The notes under the pieces are model-generated. The model worked only from the letters and a program-made list of their open reading frames with translations, was not told where the DNA came from and did no database searches. The position numbers and the translations under genes were made by a program. 64,000 nucleotides of DNA. Source: Algoriphagus mannitolivorans DSM 15301 (GTDB lineage: Bacteria; Bacteroidota; Bacteroidia; Cytophagales; Cyclobacteriaceae). Position 1 is the first letter of the stretch. Every line of letters starts with the position of its first letter. Location: NCBI RefSeq assembly GCF_000429425.1, contig NZ_AUBV01000001.1, forward strand, positions 124,001 to 188,000. Reading direction: 5' to 3'. Positions 1 to 8,312 of the stretch are shown piece by piece.

Positions 1-36
1 CTCCGAGGGTTGAGGGTTCGAATCCTTCCTAGTGTA
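1..36 (+). tRNA. tRNA 3' end (partial, isotype not determinable)
   Basis: The window opens inside a tRNA. The T arm is visible: a 5-bp stem (12-16 with 24-28) around the loop TTCGAAT (17-23), followed by a 7-base acceptor 3' strand (29-35) and an A discriminator at 36. No CCA is encoded, as is common in Bacteroidota. Before the T arm come five bases of a short variable loop and a possible 3' anticodon stem, so it looks like a class I tRNA. The anticodon lies outside the window, so the amino acid cannot be named. Confidence 0.85.
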
Positions 37-44
37 CAATCAGA

Positions 45-66
45 TGAAAGTCTGGGCTTTTTTTTA
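45..66 (+). terminator. Terminator after the tRNA
   Basis: A short hairpin (AAAGT, loop CTGG, GCTTT) runs into eight or nine T residues directly behind the tRNA 3' end. It is a plausible intrinsic terminator for the tRNA transcript. The stem is only five base pairs, so most of the support comes from the T run and the position. Confidence 0.55.
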
Positions 67-644
67 TGCCTTCTCGTAAAGACGATTAGAAACTGGAATT
101 TGGCTACAAAGGCTCTTAGGCAGGAATGGTAAAGGGATAAGGAAACCCAATAAAAAAATCGAGCTTAATCAGCAACTATCTGAAGGATAAGGGAAAATGA
201 ATAAAAAAAGCATTTCCTAAAAGTTGAATGGCATTTGAAAATATTCCCTCACAAAATAAACAAAGTTAACAATTCCCAATTTTTCAATCCTGAGATTTCG
301 GTAATTAAAAACATCGAAATTATGGAAATTACTATTAGCATAAATCACCAATTATCCCTTTTAATTCTATTACTTCTACTTCTACTCAATTGGATAAAAG
401 GAAAACCGTTCAGGAAGTTTTATAAATCACTTAGGAAATTATTCAACATTTTATTCAGCCTTCTTATTTTATTTCTTTAAGCAAATAGTCTAAATATGGG
501 TGCAATTTCTACTTGGTTCCTTTCTAGTTCAATTGGGTGCTGATTTAATTTTTAAAACTCTCCTTCTTAAATATTCTATATTGAATTGGGTCTTTTACCC
601 ATTCTAATGGTATAATTCCTAATTATAAATTCATCATTCCCAAT
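67..644. other. AT-rich intergenic region
   Basis: This 578-base stretch between the tRNA and the acylase gene is AT-rich and holds no recognisable gene, RNA or repeat. The only open frame with any protein-like character is the leucine-rich one listed separately at 322-480. I see no convincing promoter or terminator in the remainder. Confidence 0.5.
322..480 (+). CDS. Possible small Leu-rich membrane peptide (52 aa), doubtful
   Basis: From the ATG at 322 a 52-residue frame encodes a hydrophobic core made almost only of Leu and Ile (about residues 10-22), a basic linker rich in Lys, Arg and Phe, and a second hydrophobic stretch at the C terminus. The frame stays open upstream to a TTG at 235, but the ATG gives the more protein-like product. 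The layout would suit a small two-segment membrane peptide. However, the leucines come from low-complexity TTA/CTT/CTA codons in AT-rich DNA, no clear promoter is visible, and no family is recognised, so it may be chance. Confidence 0.2.
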   Translation: MEITISINHQLSLLILLLLLLLNWIKGKPFRKFYKSLRKLFNILFSLLILFL

Positions 645-2807
645 TCACCTCTTCCCCGGCTGATACCTCTCCTCCGCTCTTTTCTCGACATCTTCCCGAT
701 AGAAAGCAGCTTCTTTGAAGTTGATATCTGCATAGCGCTGGGCCTGATCGAAGAAATGTGGGGAATTAGTATCGGAATTTTGTCCACCGGCTAGGATGGT
801 TTTGGCTTTGACTTTTTCTCCAAACTCGACCACGGCTACAAAGCTGTTTCCTCGGTAGCCATAGAGTCTTTTGGTTCCTTCGAAGGTTCTGGCTCCATAA
901 GCTGCCAAAGCTCCCCAATTACCTGAGGCATAGCCTACGGGAATGTAAGGCTGGTTGTCGTCGTATTTCAGGTCGATATCTCCGCTAAGTCTTTGGAAGC
1001 GGTTGATCTCACCCCAAGGGGTCTTCCAAGTTCCGAAATCCGCATCCATCTGAGCCAAGGTCTCTTCCAAGACTTCCAGTATCTCCACCGGCTTTGGTGC
1101 AGTCGCTCCCGTAGGATTGATAAACCTGCTCAAACTTCTGAATCTCCTTTGGTAATTTTCCCCATAGAAATGTGCCAAGGACATGGGAACGGAATTCAGT
1201 CCGGTCCGATAATCCCATGAACTCAGAAGATCCACGGCTTCTTTCAGGTTTTCCTTCCCCTTTCCAGCGCTCGCAAAGGCCTGCTTCAGCTCTGGAATCA
1301 GGTATTCAAAAGCCGGCAAGTACGGATCGTGTGCCAAGGCCAAAAAGCTGTCCAGATTCAATTTTTCAACATTCTGAAGAACTTTGACGGCATGGATTCC
1401 CCGGAAATTTTCCTGATCTGGGGCCATGTAGTTAGGATAATCTTCTTCTTTTGGACTGAAAGCTCCCGACGCGGTAAAAGGAGTGGAATTACAGTTTTGA
1501 ATCCATCCGTTTTCCGGATTAAGAATCAAAATACTTTCATCAACGGTATGCAAGCCCTGCCAATCGGTAGCGGGATCACTTCCATCCACCGGTCTGGAAA
1601 AGTCAAATTCAGGATTTCTTTTTGGGATAAAATTCCCGTGGAAGTACGCGATATTCCCTTCCGCATCCGCAAACACCGTGTTGTTGGAAGAGTTGGTGCG
1701 GATATTCATCATTTCCTTAAACTCCGCATAGTTGTTCAGCTTGGTTCGGGTATAGCTTTGAACCAAGGCATTGACCGGATCCCAGTTGATTTTGGTGGCT
1801 ACCCAGCCATTCTCTCCTTTATGGGTAATCGGTCCATGATGAGTTCGGTAGATGGTAAAAGACTTACTTTTCAACTCCTCTCCTTCTTTGTATTTCAGGG
1901 TGATTTCCTGAGTTTTCACTTCCCGCTTTTCACCTCCATAGTTGTAAAGAATCATCCCGTCTTCTTCGATCATTTTTTCCTCAAACTCATCGATAAAATC
2001 CACAAAGGTTGAGGTATGAATCCATCCGGTTTTTTCGTTGAAACCCTGATACACAAAAAACTGCCCCCAAGTCACGGCTCCGTAGGCATTTAAGCCTTCC
2101 TCGCTGACAACGTGAACTTCCGGACGGAAATAAAAGGAAGTATGCGGATTGATCAGCAACATGGCATTTCCGGATTCAGAAAGGCTGGGCGCAATGGCAA
2201 TTCCATTTGAACCTTTGGGTTCATCAAGTAGCTTTTCTAGCTCTTGTTGGGCATCATAAGAAGCCAAAGCCTTGTTTTCTTTATAGAAAGCCTTCAGCCG
2301 CTCAGTAGAGATCCGCTCAATATCCCCACCGATCGACCCTTCGAAAAAGAACATCGGCATCCATGGTTCATACTTGGCGATTACCTGTGGAGTCACTTCT
2401 GGATGGGTGTGCAGATAAAAATTAATCCCATCAGCAAAGGCTACACAGAGTTTCTTTAGCCAATCAGGGGCTTTTTCATAGGCCTGCTTGGCCTCTTCTT
2501 CCGTCATGTAAAGATTTGCCCGGACGTCGGAATAGATTGCTTCCTCCCCTTCCAATTCAGCCAATCGTCCAATCGCCCAGACATAGTTTCGCTCCACCCT
2601 TCTGAAATCATCCTCACATTGGGCATACAAAAGCCCAAATACTGCATCTGCATCAGTTTTCCCGTAGATATGCGGCACGCCAAAATCATCCCGGATGATT
2701 TCCACCTGTTCGGCCTGAGCTTCCCAGCGGGCAAGTTCAGGATTGGTTTCTTGGGTTTGACAGGAAAAAAAGGCCAAAAAAGCCGAAAGAAAGAGTATGT
2801 TTTTCAT
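645..2807 (-). CDS. Penicillin acylase family lipoprotein (Ntn amidohydrolase)
   Basis: This 720-residue protein belongs to the penicillin/acylhomoserine-lactone acylase family, which hydrolyses amide bonds after self-cleavage into two chains. A lipoprotein signal ends in LAFFSC with lipid-attachment Cys16. The alpha-chain signature RDDFGVPHIYG is at 39-49. The chain junction is probably Gly199/Ser200 in KGSNGIAIAP, with Ser200 as the new N-terminal nucleophile. Length fits the family. The frame can be extended 21 bases upstream to a TTG at 2828, but the ATG at 2807 begins directly with a normal lipoprotein signal. The substrate is unknown; acyl-homoserine lactones, N-acyl amino acids or beta-lactams are all possible. 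It is probably anchored facing the periplasm or the cell surface. Confidence 0.9.
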   Translation of the reverse strand: MKNILFLSAFLAFFSCQTQETNPELARWEAQAEQVEIIRDDFGVPHIYGKTDADAVFGLLYAQCEDDFRRVERNYVWAIGRLAELEGEEAIYSDVRANLYMTEEEAKQAYEKAPDWLKKLCVAFADGINFYLHTHPEVTPQVIAKYEPWMPMFFFEGSIGGDIERISTERLKAFYKENKALASYDAQQELEKLLDEPKGSNGIAIAPSLSESGNAMLLINPHTSFYFRPEVHVVSEEGLNAYGAVTWGQFFVYQGFNEKTGWIHTSTFVDFIDEFEEKMIEEDGMILYNYGGEKREVKTQEITLKYKEGEELKSKSFTIYRTHHGPITHKGENGWVATKINWDPVNALVQSYTRTKLNNYAEFKEMMNIRTNSSNNTVFADAEGNIAYFHGNFIPKRNPEFDFSRPVDGSDPATDWQGLHTVDESILILNPENGWIQNCNSTPFTASGAFSPKEEDYPNYMAPDQENFRGIHAVKVLQNVEKLNLDSFLALAHDPYLPAFEYLIPELKQAFASAGKGKENLKEAVDLLSSWDYRTGLNSVPMSLAHFYGENYQRRFRSLSRFINPTGATAPKPVEILEVLEETLAQMDADFGTWKTPWGEINRFQRLSGDIDLKYDDNQPYIPVGYASGNWGALAAYGARTFEGTKRLYGYRGNSFVAVVEFGEKVKAKTILAGGQNSDTNSPHFFDQAQRYADINFKEAAFYREDVEKRAEERYQPGKR

Positions 2808-2870
2808 GGGGGTTATATTCCTTTTCAATTCACAAATAAGCTAAAAAGCTTCACACACCAAATAAAATTC

Positions 2871-3758
2871 TTACCGATGGTCTTGGTATTTATTGGGGCT
2901 AAACTTTTGCTTGAGCTGAAGAATATAATCATCCGGAATAGACTTACTTTCTTCTAAGGCTCTTAGGTTTTTCTCCAATTGCTCGGGCCTGCTAGCTCCT
3001 AGAACCATCATTCCCACAGCTTTTTCATCCAAGGAGTACTTGATCAAAACTGCTTCCGGAGAAAAGTCGGAGGAATGAATTTCATTTTTGATTTCCGCGA
3101 CCTTTTCGGTGGACAGATCCAAAAAAGGACTCAATGGCTTATCCAGCAAAATCCCTTTGGTCATTCCTCCTCTGACCAAAACCCGGGTTGGTGTTTTTTC
3201 CAAGAGCGGAAAAACCTCTTCTTCGGGCCTTCGGTCTAAAGGAGAATATTGCATCATGATCGTAGCTGGAGGATTCATGGACATCACTTTGCGGATTACA
3301 TTTGGCCGAATGGAAGAAATCCCAAAGGCAAGAATTTTCCCCTGGGTCTTGAGGATTTCAAAAGCTTCCAGAGTTTCTTCCCAAGGGTCCTCCAAAGTTC
3401 CTCCATGCAATTGGTACAGATCAAGGTAATCTGTTCTTAACCTTCGCAGTGAATCCTCCGCTGCTTTCAAAATATAAGCCTTCGAAGGATTCCAGGACCA
3501 AGATTTCCCATCCGGATTCAGTTGATTTCCCACTTTACTGGCAAGCTTGATTTGATCTCGGTTACCTTGAAAAAACTTTCCGAGATTTCCTTCATTCAGT
3601 CCATTTTGGTAAAGATCAGCCGTATCAAAAAACTGAATTCCAAGGTCTAAGGCTCGGGACAAGATCAATGGGGCCTTGTCATATGCTTCTGGTAAGGACA
3701 TGCATCCCAACCCAATAGGCAATTCTCCAAAAGAAAATTTTAAAGGAGATGAATTCAT
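2871..3758 (-). CDS. Aldo/keto reductase
   Basis: This 295-residue protein is a complete aldo/keto reductase, an NAD(P)H-dependent (beta/alpha)8 barrel that reduces carbonyl compounds. The catalytic tetrad is visible: Asp45 and Tyr50 in DTADLY, Lys75 in LASKVG, and His118 in LYQLHGG. The sequence resembles the YdhF/oxidoreductase-like branch of the superfamily, but the substrate cannot be inferred. It lies 63 bases upstream of the acylase gene on the same strand and could share a transcript with it. It is divergent from pfkA across about 145 bases. Confidence 0.92.
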   Translation of the reverse strand: MNSSPLKFSFGELPIGLGCMSLPEAYDKAPLILSRALDLGIQFFDTADLYQNGLNEGNLGKFFQGNRDQIKLASKVGNQLNPDGKSWSWNPSKAYILKAAEDSLRRLRTDYLDLYQLHGGTLEDPWEETLEAFEILKTQGKILAFGISSIRPNVIRKVMSMNPPATIMMQYSPLDRRPEEEVFPLLEKTPTRVLVRGGMTKGILLDKPLSPFLDLSTEKVAEIKNEIHSSDFSPEAVLIKYSLDEKAVGMMVLGASRPEQLEKNLRALEESKSIPDDYILQLKQKFSPNKYQDHR

Positions 3759-3874
3759 TTCGAAAACTTTAAGTTTAAAATAGGGTTTACTTCAGCTGAT
3801 TCCCAACTTCCAATTGAATGATAATTTGATTTCCCAATTTTAAATGTTCTATGGGGTATTCCTTGTATAATCTC

Positions 3875-3882
3875 TATTTTTG
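3875..3882 (+). promoter_or_regulatory. Predicted -7 promoter element of pfkA
   Basis: TATTTTTG matches the Bacteroidota -7 consensus TAnnTTTG exactly and ends 20 bases before the pfkA ATG. I see no good TTTG -33 partner at the usual spacing, so the call rests on the -7 box and its position. Confidence 0.45.
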
Positions 3883-3902
3883 GGGCGCTTAAACCTGAAA
3901 CC

Positions 3903-4877
3903 ATGAAAAGAATTGCAGTATTTACCTCCGGTGGGGACTCTCCTGGAATGAACGCTTGTATCCGTGCGGTGGTACGAACGGGAATTTACAGAGGACTTGA
4001 TGTCTACGGAATCTACCGGGGTTATGAAGGGATGATCGAGGGGGAAATTAAAAGAATGTATTCCTATTCGGTAAGCAATATTGTTCAAAGGGGAGGAACA
4101 ATCCTTAAATCAGCCAGATCTCTGGAATTTAGGACTCCGGAGGGCCGAAAAAAAGCCTATGAAAACCTAAAAAGTCACGGAATTGAAGGGCTAGTGGCCA
4201 TCGGTGGTGATGGTACTTTCACCGGTGCGAAGGTTTTCTTTGAAGAATATGGAATCCCAACCGTAGGCTGCCCAGGGACCATCGACAATGATATTTATGG
4301 GACAGATTATACCATTGGATTCGATACGGCAGTAAACACTGCCTTGGAGGCAATTGATAAAATCCGTGATACAGCGGCCGCACACGACCGGATTTTCTTT
4401 ATTGAAGTGATGGGGCGAGATGCAGGATTCATCGCTGTGGAGTGTGGAATCGGTGGAGGAGCTGAATTTGTGATGGTTCCCGAGACCAAAACAGACTTAA
4501 AGCATGTCGTAAAATCTCTCAAAAACCTACGGAAAACCAAGACTTCCAGCATTCTGGTTGTCGCCGAAGGAGATGATCTCGGCAATGCGGAGGAAATCAT
4601 GCAGCAGGTTAAAGCCCAAATCAAGGATCCGAATAAGGAATTTAAAGTGACTACCTTAGGTCATATTCAACGGGGAGGTAACCCGACTGCTTTTGACCGG
4701 GTGCTGGCAAGCCGATGCGGCATGGCTGCAGTAGAAGGATTGTTGGAAGGCAAAACAAATTGCATGGCTGGAGTAGTTAACAAGGAGGTGGTTTATACAC
4801 CGTTTGGAGATTGCATTGGCATGCCTAAGCCTTTGATCCCTGACCATCTGAAATTAATTGACATTTTGAGTATTTAA
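3903..4877 (+). CDS. pfkA: ATP-dependent 6-phosphofructokinase
   Basis: PfkA phosphorylates fructose 6-phosphate to fructose 1,6-bisphosphate, the committed step of glycolysis. At 324 residues it has the normal bacterial length. The N-terminal nucleotide-binding motif SGGDSPGMNA is at 9-18, GGDGT at 101-105 indicates an ATP-type enzyme, and the catalytic TIDND is at 126-130 with Asp128 matching the catalytic Asp of the E. coli enzyme. The substrate motif GHIQRGG lies in the C-terminal half. A small gene follows after two bases, so the two are almost certainly co-transcribed. Confidence 0.97.
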   Translation: MKRIAVFTSGGDSPGMNACIRAVVRTGIYRGLDVYGIYRGYEGMIEGEIKRMYSYSVSNIVQRGGTILKSARSLEFRTPEGRKKAYENLKSHGIEGLVAIGGDGTFTGAKVFFEEYGIPTVGCPGTIDNDIYGTDYTIGFDTAVNTALEAIDKIRDTAAAHDRIFFIEVMGRDAGFIAVECGIGGGAEFVMVPETKTDLKHVVKSLKNLRKTKTSSILVVAEGDDLGNAEEIMQQVKAQIKDPNKEFKVTTLGHIQRGGNPTAFDRVLASRCGMAAVEGLLEGKTNCMAGVVNKEVVYTPFGDCIGMPKPLIPDHLKLIDILSI

Positions 4878-4879
4878 TT

Positions 4880-5215
4880 ATGGGATACATTCCTCTTTTC
4901 CTTACCATCGGCGGAGCTTGTCTTTTGTTTTTCCTAACCGTGAGAAACACCATGTTGGGGAAGCTCAGTCTTCAAAAAGAACTCTTTTCCAAACTTGCTT
5001 TGGCCCATCCGGAATTAGGATTGATTCTGGGGCAGATTTCCGATCCTGATCAGATCATGAAGCAGTGGAAATCCAAAGAAGCCTCGAAGCAAATATCTTC
5101 AGAAGCACTGGAACTTATCCGGGAATTGAAAGTCAATAAATTCCAATACAATCAATTGATCAAAAAAGCTCCTTACAATTGGGTCGCCAAGATAAGCGGC
5201 CTTCAACCAATCTGA
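4880..5215 (+). CDS. Small N-terminally membrane-anchored protein, unknown function
   Basis: A 111-residue protein with one hydrophobic segment at about residues 3-22, followed by a soluble, mostly helical and charged region. I do not recognise a family. It starts two bases after the pfkA stop, implying translational coupling to phosphofructokinase. Its 3' end overlaps the 3' end of convergent miaA by 13 bases. A cytoplasmic domain tethered to the inner membrane is the simplest reading. Confidence 0.7.
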   Translation: MGYIPLFLTIGGACLLFFLTVRNTMLGKLSLQKELFSKLALAHPELGLILGQISDPDQIMKQWKSKEASKQISSEALELIRELKVNKFQYNQLIKKAPYNWVAKISGLQPI

Positions 5216-6111
5216 GATTCCACCCAGTGTTGAATTTCCTCGATTTGCTGGGGATGAAACCACTGGATCTCTGGATCTCTCCTAAACCAAGTCAGCTGAC
5301 GTTTTGCATAGCGTCGGCTGTTTCTTTTTAATAGCCTGATGGCTTCCTCCCGGCCGTACTTACCTTCCAAAAATCCAAAAATTTCCGTGTAGCCAACGGT
5401 TTGCAAGGCATTCAAATGTCTCTTTTCGAAAAAAGACTCCGCTTCTGCAAATAAACCCAATTGGATCATTTGATCCATTCTCTGATCAATCCTCTCATAA
5501 AGCTCTTCCCGATCCCGGGTCAAACCTATTTTTATAATATTAAAAGGCCGCTCTGCTTTCTTTTTGACACGGAAGCTGCTGAATTTCTTTCCTGTCCCCC
5601 TTATGACCTCCAAGGCTCGCATCAAGCGCTGTGGGTTTTGCTGATCTACAATTTGGAAATATTCGGGATCCTCTTTTTCAACTTCCTGCTGTAACCAAGA
5701 CAATCCTTTCTGCCGATATTCAAAAATGACCATCTCCCGGATTTCCGAAGAAATATCAGGCATTTCATCAAAACCCTCAGTGATGGCGTCTGCAAATAGC
5801 CCCGATCCCCCGGTCATCAATACCACATCTTTTTCTTCAAAAAGGCTTGCCATAATTTCCAAAGCATCCTTTTCAAACTTCTTCACATCGTAATTTTCCT
5901 CGATGGAGAGGGAGTTGATCAAATGGTGCCGAACCTCGGCAAGCTCCTCCGCATTTGGTTTGGCTGTACCCAGTTCCAATTCACGATAAAACTGCCTGCT
6001 GTCGCAGGAAATAATTTCGGTATTAAATTTTTTGGCTAGTTTTATACAGACTTCGGTCTTCCCTACCGCTGTAGGCCCCACTACTAAAATGAGATGTTTT
6101 TTGTTAGGCAA
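5203..6111 (-). CDS. miaA: tRNA dimethylallyltransferase
   Basis: MiaA transfers a dimethylallyl group to A37 of tRNAs that read codons starting with U. The P-loop GPTAVGKTE sits near the N terminus, and the substrate motif DSRQFYRELELGTAKP and the C-terminal LTWFRRDP motif are intact. The frame has no ATG near its start. The longest version begins at a TTG at 6189, would add a hydrophobic leader and would overlap the divergent response regulator by 35 bases. I prefer the TTG at 6111, which gives 302 residues and the usual short lead into the P-loop; a TTG at 6144 is also possible. The function is secure and the start is not. Confidence 0.93.
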   Translation of the reverse strand: MPNKKHLILVVGPTAVGKTEVCIKLAKKFNTEIISCDSRQFYRELELGTAKPNAEELAEVRHHLINSLSIEENYDVKKFEKDALEIMASLFEEKDVVLMTGGSGLFADAITEGFDEMPDISSEIREMVIFEYRQKGLSWLQQEVEKEDPEYFQIVDQQNPQRLMRALEVIRGTGKKFSSFRVKKKAERPFNIIKIGLTRDREELYERIDQRMDQMIQLGLFAEAESFFEKRHLNALQTVGYTEIFGFLEGKYGREEAIRLLKRNSRRYAKRQLTWFRRDPEIQWFHPQQIEEIQHWVESQIG

Positions 6112-6154
6112 GTTGATTTCTGTTTGACTTCCTTCAAAAATCAATACTAAAGAA

Positions 6155-6898
6155 ATGAAAAGCAAAAAGATCCTAATTGTCGAAGACAACGACCTGAATA
6201 GAAAGCTTTTTGAAAATCTGCTGGGAAGTCTGTACAGTTTTGAAGTTGCAAAAAATGGACTCGAAGCACTTCATAAAATCCAAGAACAACAGTTTGATTT
6301 GATTTTAATGGACATCCAAATGCCCCAAATGGACGGCATCACTGCCATGAAGAAAATCAAAGCTTTGGTCAATAACTGCTGTCCAATTCTTGCAGTCACG
6401 GCCTATGCGGAAGAAAATGAGCGGGCAGTATTTTTGGATCAGGGATTTGATGATTTGATTATCAAGCCCATCCGGCCAAGAGAATTTCTTCACACCGTGC
6501 AGTCCTATCTTCAGCCTATCTCTGAAATTGAAGAAGAAACAGAGTCCGAAATCCAAGATGTCATTCTGGATAAAAAAATCCTGGGGCAGCTTTTCAAATA
6601 CAATTCAAAATTTACCATCAAGAAGGTTTTTAAGGATTTTGAAAAAGAGTGTCAAATCGTTCAGGACAAAATGCAAAAGCTGCCGGAAGGAAAAGAAGAA
6701 TTGCTTGAATTAATCCATAGCCTAAAGGGAAATTCAGGAACACTGGGGGCTCAGAGAATTTTTTTGACTTCCCAAAAACTTGAAGCCTGTCTGAAATCCG
6801 AAGAAATGGAGAATTGGGCAGAATTAAAGGCAAAACTTGAATTTGAAATCAAAGAATTGAATGAATTTTTAAACCAAGAAACTATTTTCGAATCATGA
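6155..6898 (+). CDS. Response regulator with C-terminal Hpt domain (REC-Hpt)
   Basis: This 247-residue protein joins a receiver domain (about 1-120) to a histidine phosphotransfer domain (about 140-235). The receiver has acidic residues in VEDND (9-13), phospho-acceptor Asp53 in LMDIQMP and the conserved Lys104. The Hpt motif HSLKGNSGTLGA carries the presumed phospho-histidine His188. There is no output domain, so it is a phosphorelay intermediate that can both receive and pass on phosphate. Its start is 44 bases from the preferred start of divergent miaA. The next gene, a single-domain receiver, overlaps its stop by four bases (ATGA), which makes that protein a natural partner. Confidence 0.93.
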   Translation: MKSKKILIVEDNDLNRKLFENLLGSLYSFEVAKNGLEALHKIQEQQFDLILMDIQMPQMDGITAMKKIKALVNNCCPILAVTAYAEENERAVFLDQGFDDLIIKPIRPREFLHTVQSYLQPISEIEEETESEIQDVILDKKILGQLFKYNSKFTIKKVFKDFEKECQIVQDKMQKLPEGKEELLELIHSLKGNSGTLGAQRIFLTSQKLEACLKSEEMENWAELKAKLEFEIKELNEFLNQETIFES

Positions 6899-7269
6899 GT
6901 GCTAAAAAAATTCTTATTGGAGAAGACAGCTCCATCATTATTAATTTGACAAAAAATGTCCTTGCTTTTGAAAATTATCAGATGAAAGCTGCCAGAAACG
7001 GAAAGTTGGTTTTGGAGCTCCTGGATAAAGAAGATTTTGACTTGATTCTCATGGATATAACCATGCCCGTCATGGATGGGCTGGAGTGTATTAAGCAAAT
7101 CAGAAGCATGAAGGATTCCAAAAAAAGCTCACTTCCCATTATTGCAATCAGTGGAAACCTGAATAATTTGTCTCCGGAAGAGTTTCGGAAATTTGGATTT
7201 GATGACTTCATCCAAAAGCCACTAGACTACGATAAAGTATTAGCCACTGTCAAAAAACATCTCAGCTAA
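6895..7269 (+). CDS. Single-domain response regulator (REC only)
   Basis: A 124-residue CheY-like receiver with acidic residues at Glu10 and Asp11, phospho-acceptor Asp54 in LMDITMP and Lys108 in IQKPL. It has no output domain. The start overlaps the stop of the REC-Hpt gene, so translation is probably coupled and phosphate may pass between the two proteins. No histidine kinase is adjacent; hybrid kinases elsewhere in the genome are the likely phosphate source. Confidence 0.92.
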   Translation: MSAKKILIGEDSSIIINLTKNVLAFENYQMKAARNGKLVLELLDKEDFDLILMDITMPVMDGLECIKQIRSMKDSKKSSLPIIAISGNLNNLSPEEFRKFGFDDFIQKPLDYDKVLATVKKHLS

Positions 7270-7272
7270 ACC

Positions 7273-7551
7273 ATGGCCATTAAGTACACCAAGCATTTTT
7301 TGGACAAACTGGAGAATCTGTTTGCTTCTTCGGAATATATCCTGCGCTATGAAAAAGGAAATTTCAAGTCAGGCTATTGTGTACTTAAAGACACCAAAAT
7401 CGTCATCATCAACAAATATTTTCCTCTGGAAGGAAAAATCAACGTCCTCATTGACATTCTTGGTGAACTAAATTTTGACCCTAAGGATTTCAAAGACAAA
7501 GTCAATCAGGACTTCCTGACAGAAATCCGACAAACCACCTTAAAGTTTTGA
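7273..7551 (+). CDS. Conserved-looking hypothetical protein (92 aa)
   Basis: A 92-residue soluble protein with no signal peptide or membrane segment and no family that I recognise. The middle (about residues 25-55) alternates beta-type segments, and the last third is charged and helical. It sits three bases after the receiver gene. Its stop codon overlaps the TTG start of the next gene by three bases, so it belongs to the same transcript as the phosphorelay proteins, the hydrolase and the RqcH-like factor. Confidence 0.75.
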   Translation: MAIKYTKHFLDKLENLFASSEYILRYEKGNFKSGYCVLKDTKIVIINKYFPLEGKINVLIDILGELNFDPKDFKDKVNQDFLTEIRQTTLKF

Positions 7552-8312
7552 AAGTCAAATTTCTAGGCACTGGCACTTCCCAAGGCGTTCCTGTAATCAC
7601 CTGCGACTGTGAGGTATGCACATCGGTGGATTTTCGGGACAAGCGATTTCGTTCTTCTGTTTATGTGGAGATTGACCAAGTCTCGCTGGTCATTGACACT
7701 GGCCCGGATTTCAGGATGCAAATGCTCAGAGCTGGAGTCAAAAAACTGGATGCGATCCTATTTACCCACGAGCACAAAGATCATACAGCCGGATTGGATG
7801 ATATCCGCCCTTTCAATTTTCGTCAGCAAAAGGACATGCCTATTTTCGGGCGAAAAAATGTCCTGGAGCAGATCCGTAAGGAGTTTTCATATGTGTTTAG
7901 CGCCAATAAATACCCTGGAGTTCCACAGATTGAACAGATAGAAATCGATGAAAATCCATTTCATATCAATGGCATATCGATCATTCCCATTCCAGTTTTT
8001 CATTACAAACTTCCGGTTTTGGGTTTCAGGATTGGAGATTTTTCCTACATCACCGATGCCAATCATATTCCGGAAGAGTCTTTCAAACTCTTGGAAGGCA
8101 CGGAAATCCTGGTTCTAAACGCGCTTCAAAATGAGCCACACATCTCCCATTTCACTTTGGAAGAAGCCGTCGTCCAAGCCCAAAAAATAGGTGCTCATAA
8201 AACCTATTTTACGCATATCTCTCACAAGCTTGGACTTCATGAAAAAGTCTGTCAGGATCTTCCTGAGGGTATCCAACTTGCCTACGACGGACTTGAGTTA
8301 ACTTTGTCCTGA
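7548..8312 (+). CDS. Metallo-beta-lactamase-fold hydrolase (PhnP-like)
   Basis: A 254-residue MBL-fold protein with the metal motif HEHKDHTAGLDD (His-x-His-x-Asp-His) and further metal ligands in ITDANH and a C-terminal THISH. The start GTGTSQGVPVITCDCEVC resembles the PhnP/cyclic-phosphodiesterase-like subgroup, whose members hydrolyse cyclic or diester phosphates. That substrate assignment is by resemblance only, since no phosphonate genes are nearby. Translation begins at a TTG that overlaps the upstream stop, and its own TGA overlaps the ATG of the next gene by one base. This tight packing suggests a role related to its operon partners. Confidence 0.88.
   Translation: MKVKFLGTGTSQGVPVITCDCEVCTSVDFRDKRFRSSVYVEIDQVSLVIDTGPDFRMQMLRAGVKKLDAILFTHEHKDHTAGLDDIRPFNFRQQKDMPIFGRKNVLEQIRKEFSYVFSANKYPGVPQIEQIEIDENPFHINGISIIPIPVFHYKLPVLGFRIGDFSYITDANHIPEESFKLLEGTEILVLNALQNEPHISHFTLEEAVVQAQKIGAHKTYFTHISHKLGLHEKVCQDLPEGIQLAYDGLELTLS

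Noticed and set aside
1329..2012. 227-residue open frame on the plus strand opposite the acylase gene
   Set aside because: It lies wholly antisense to a gene with clear motifs and has no family features of its own.
7548..8312. Phosphonate-pathway PhnP
   Set aside because: The domain resembles PhnP, but no other phn genes are nearby, so only the fold is claimed.
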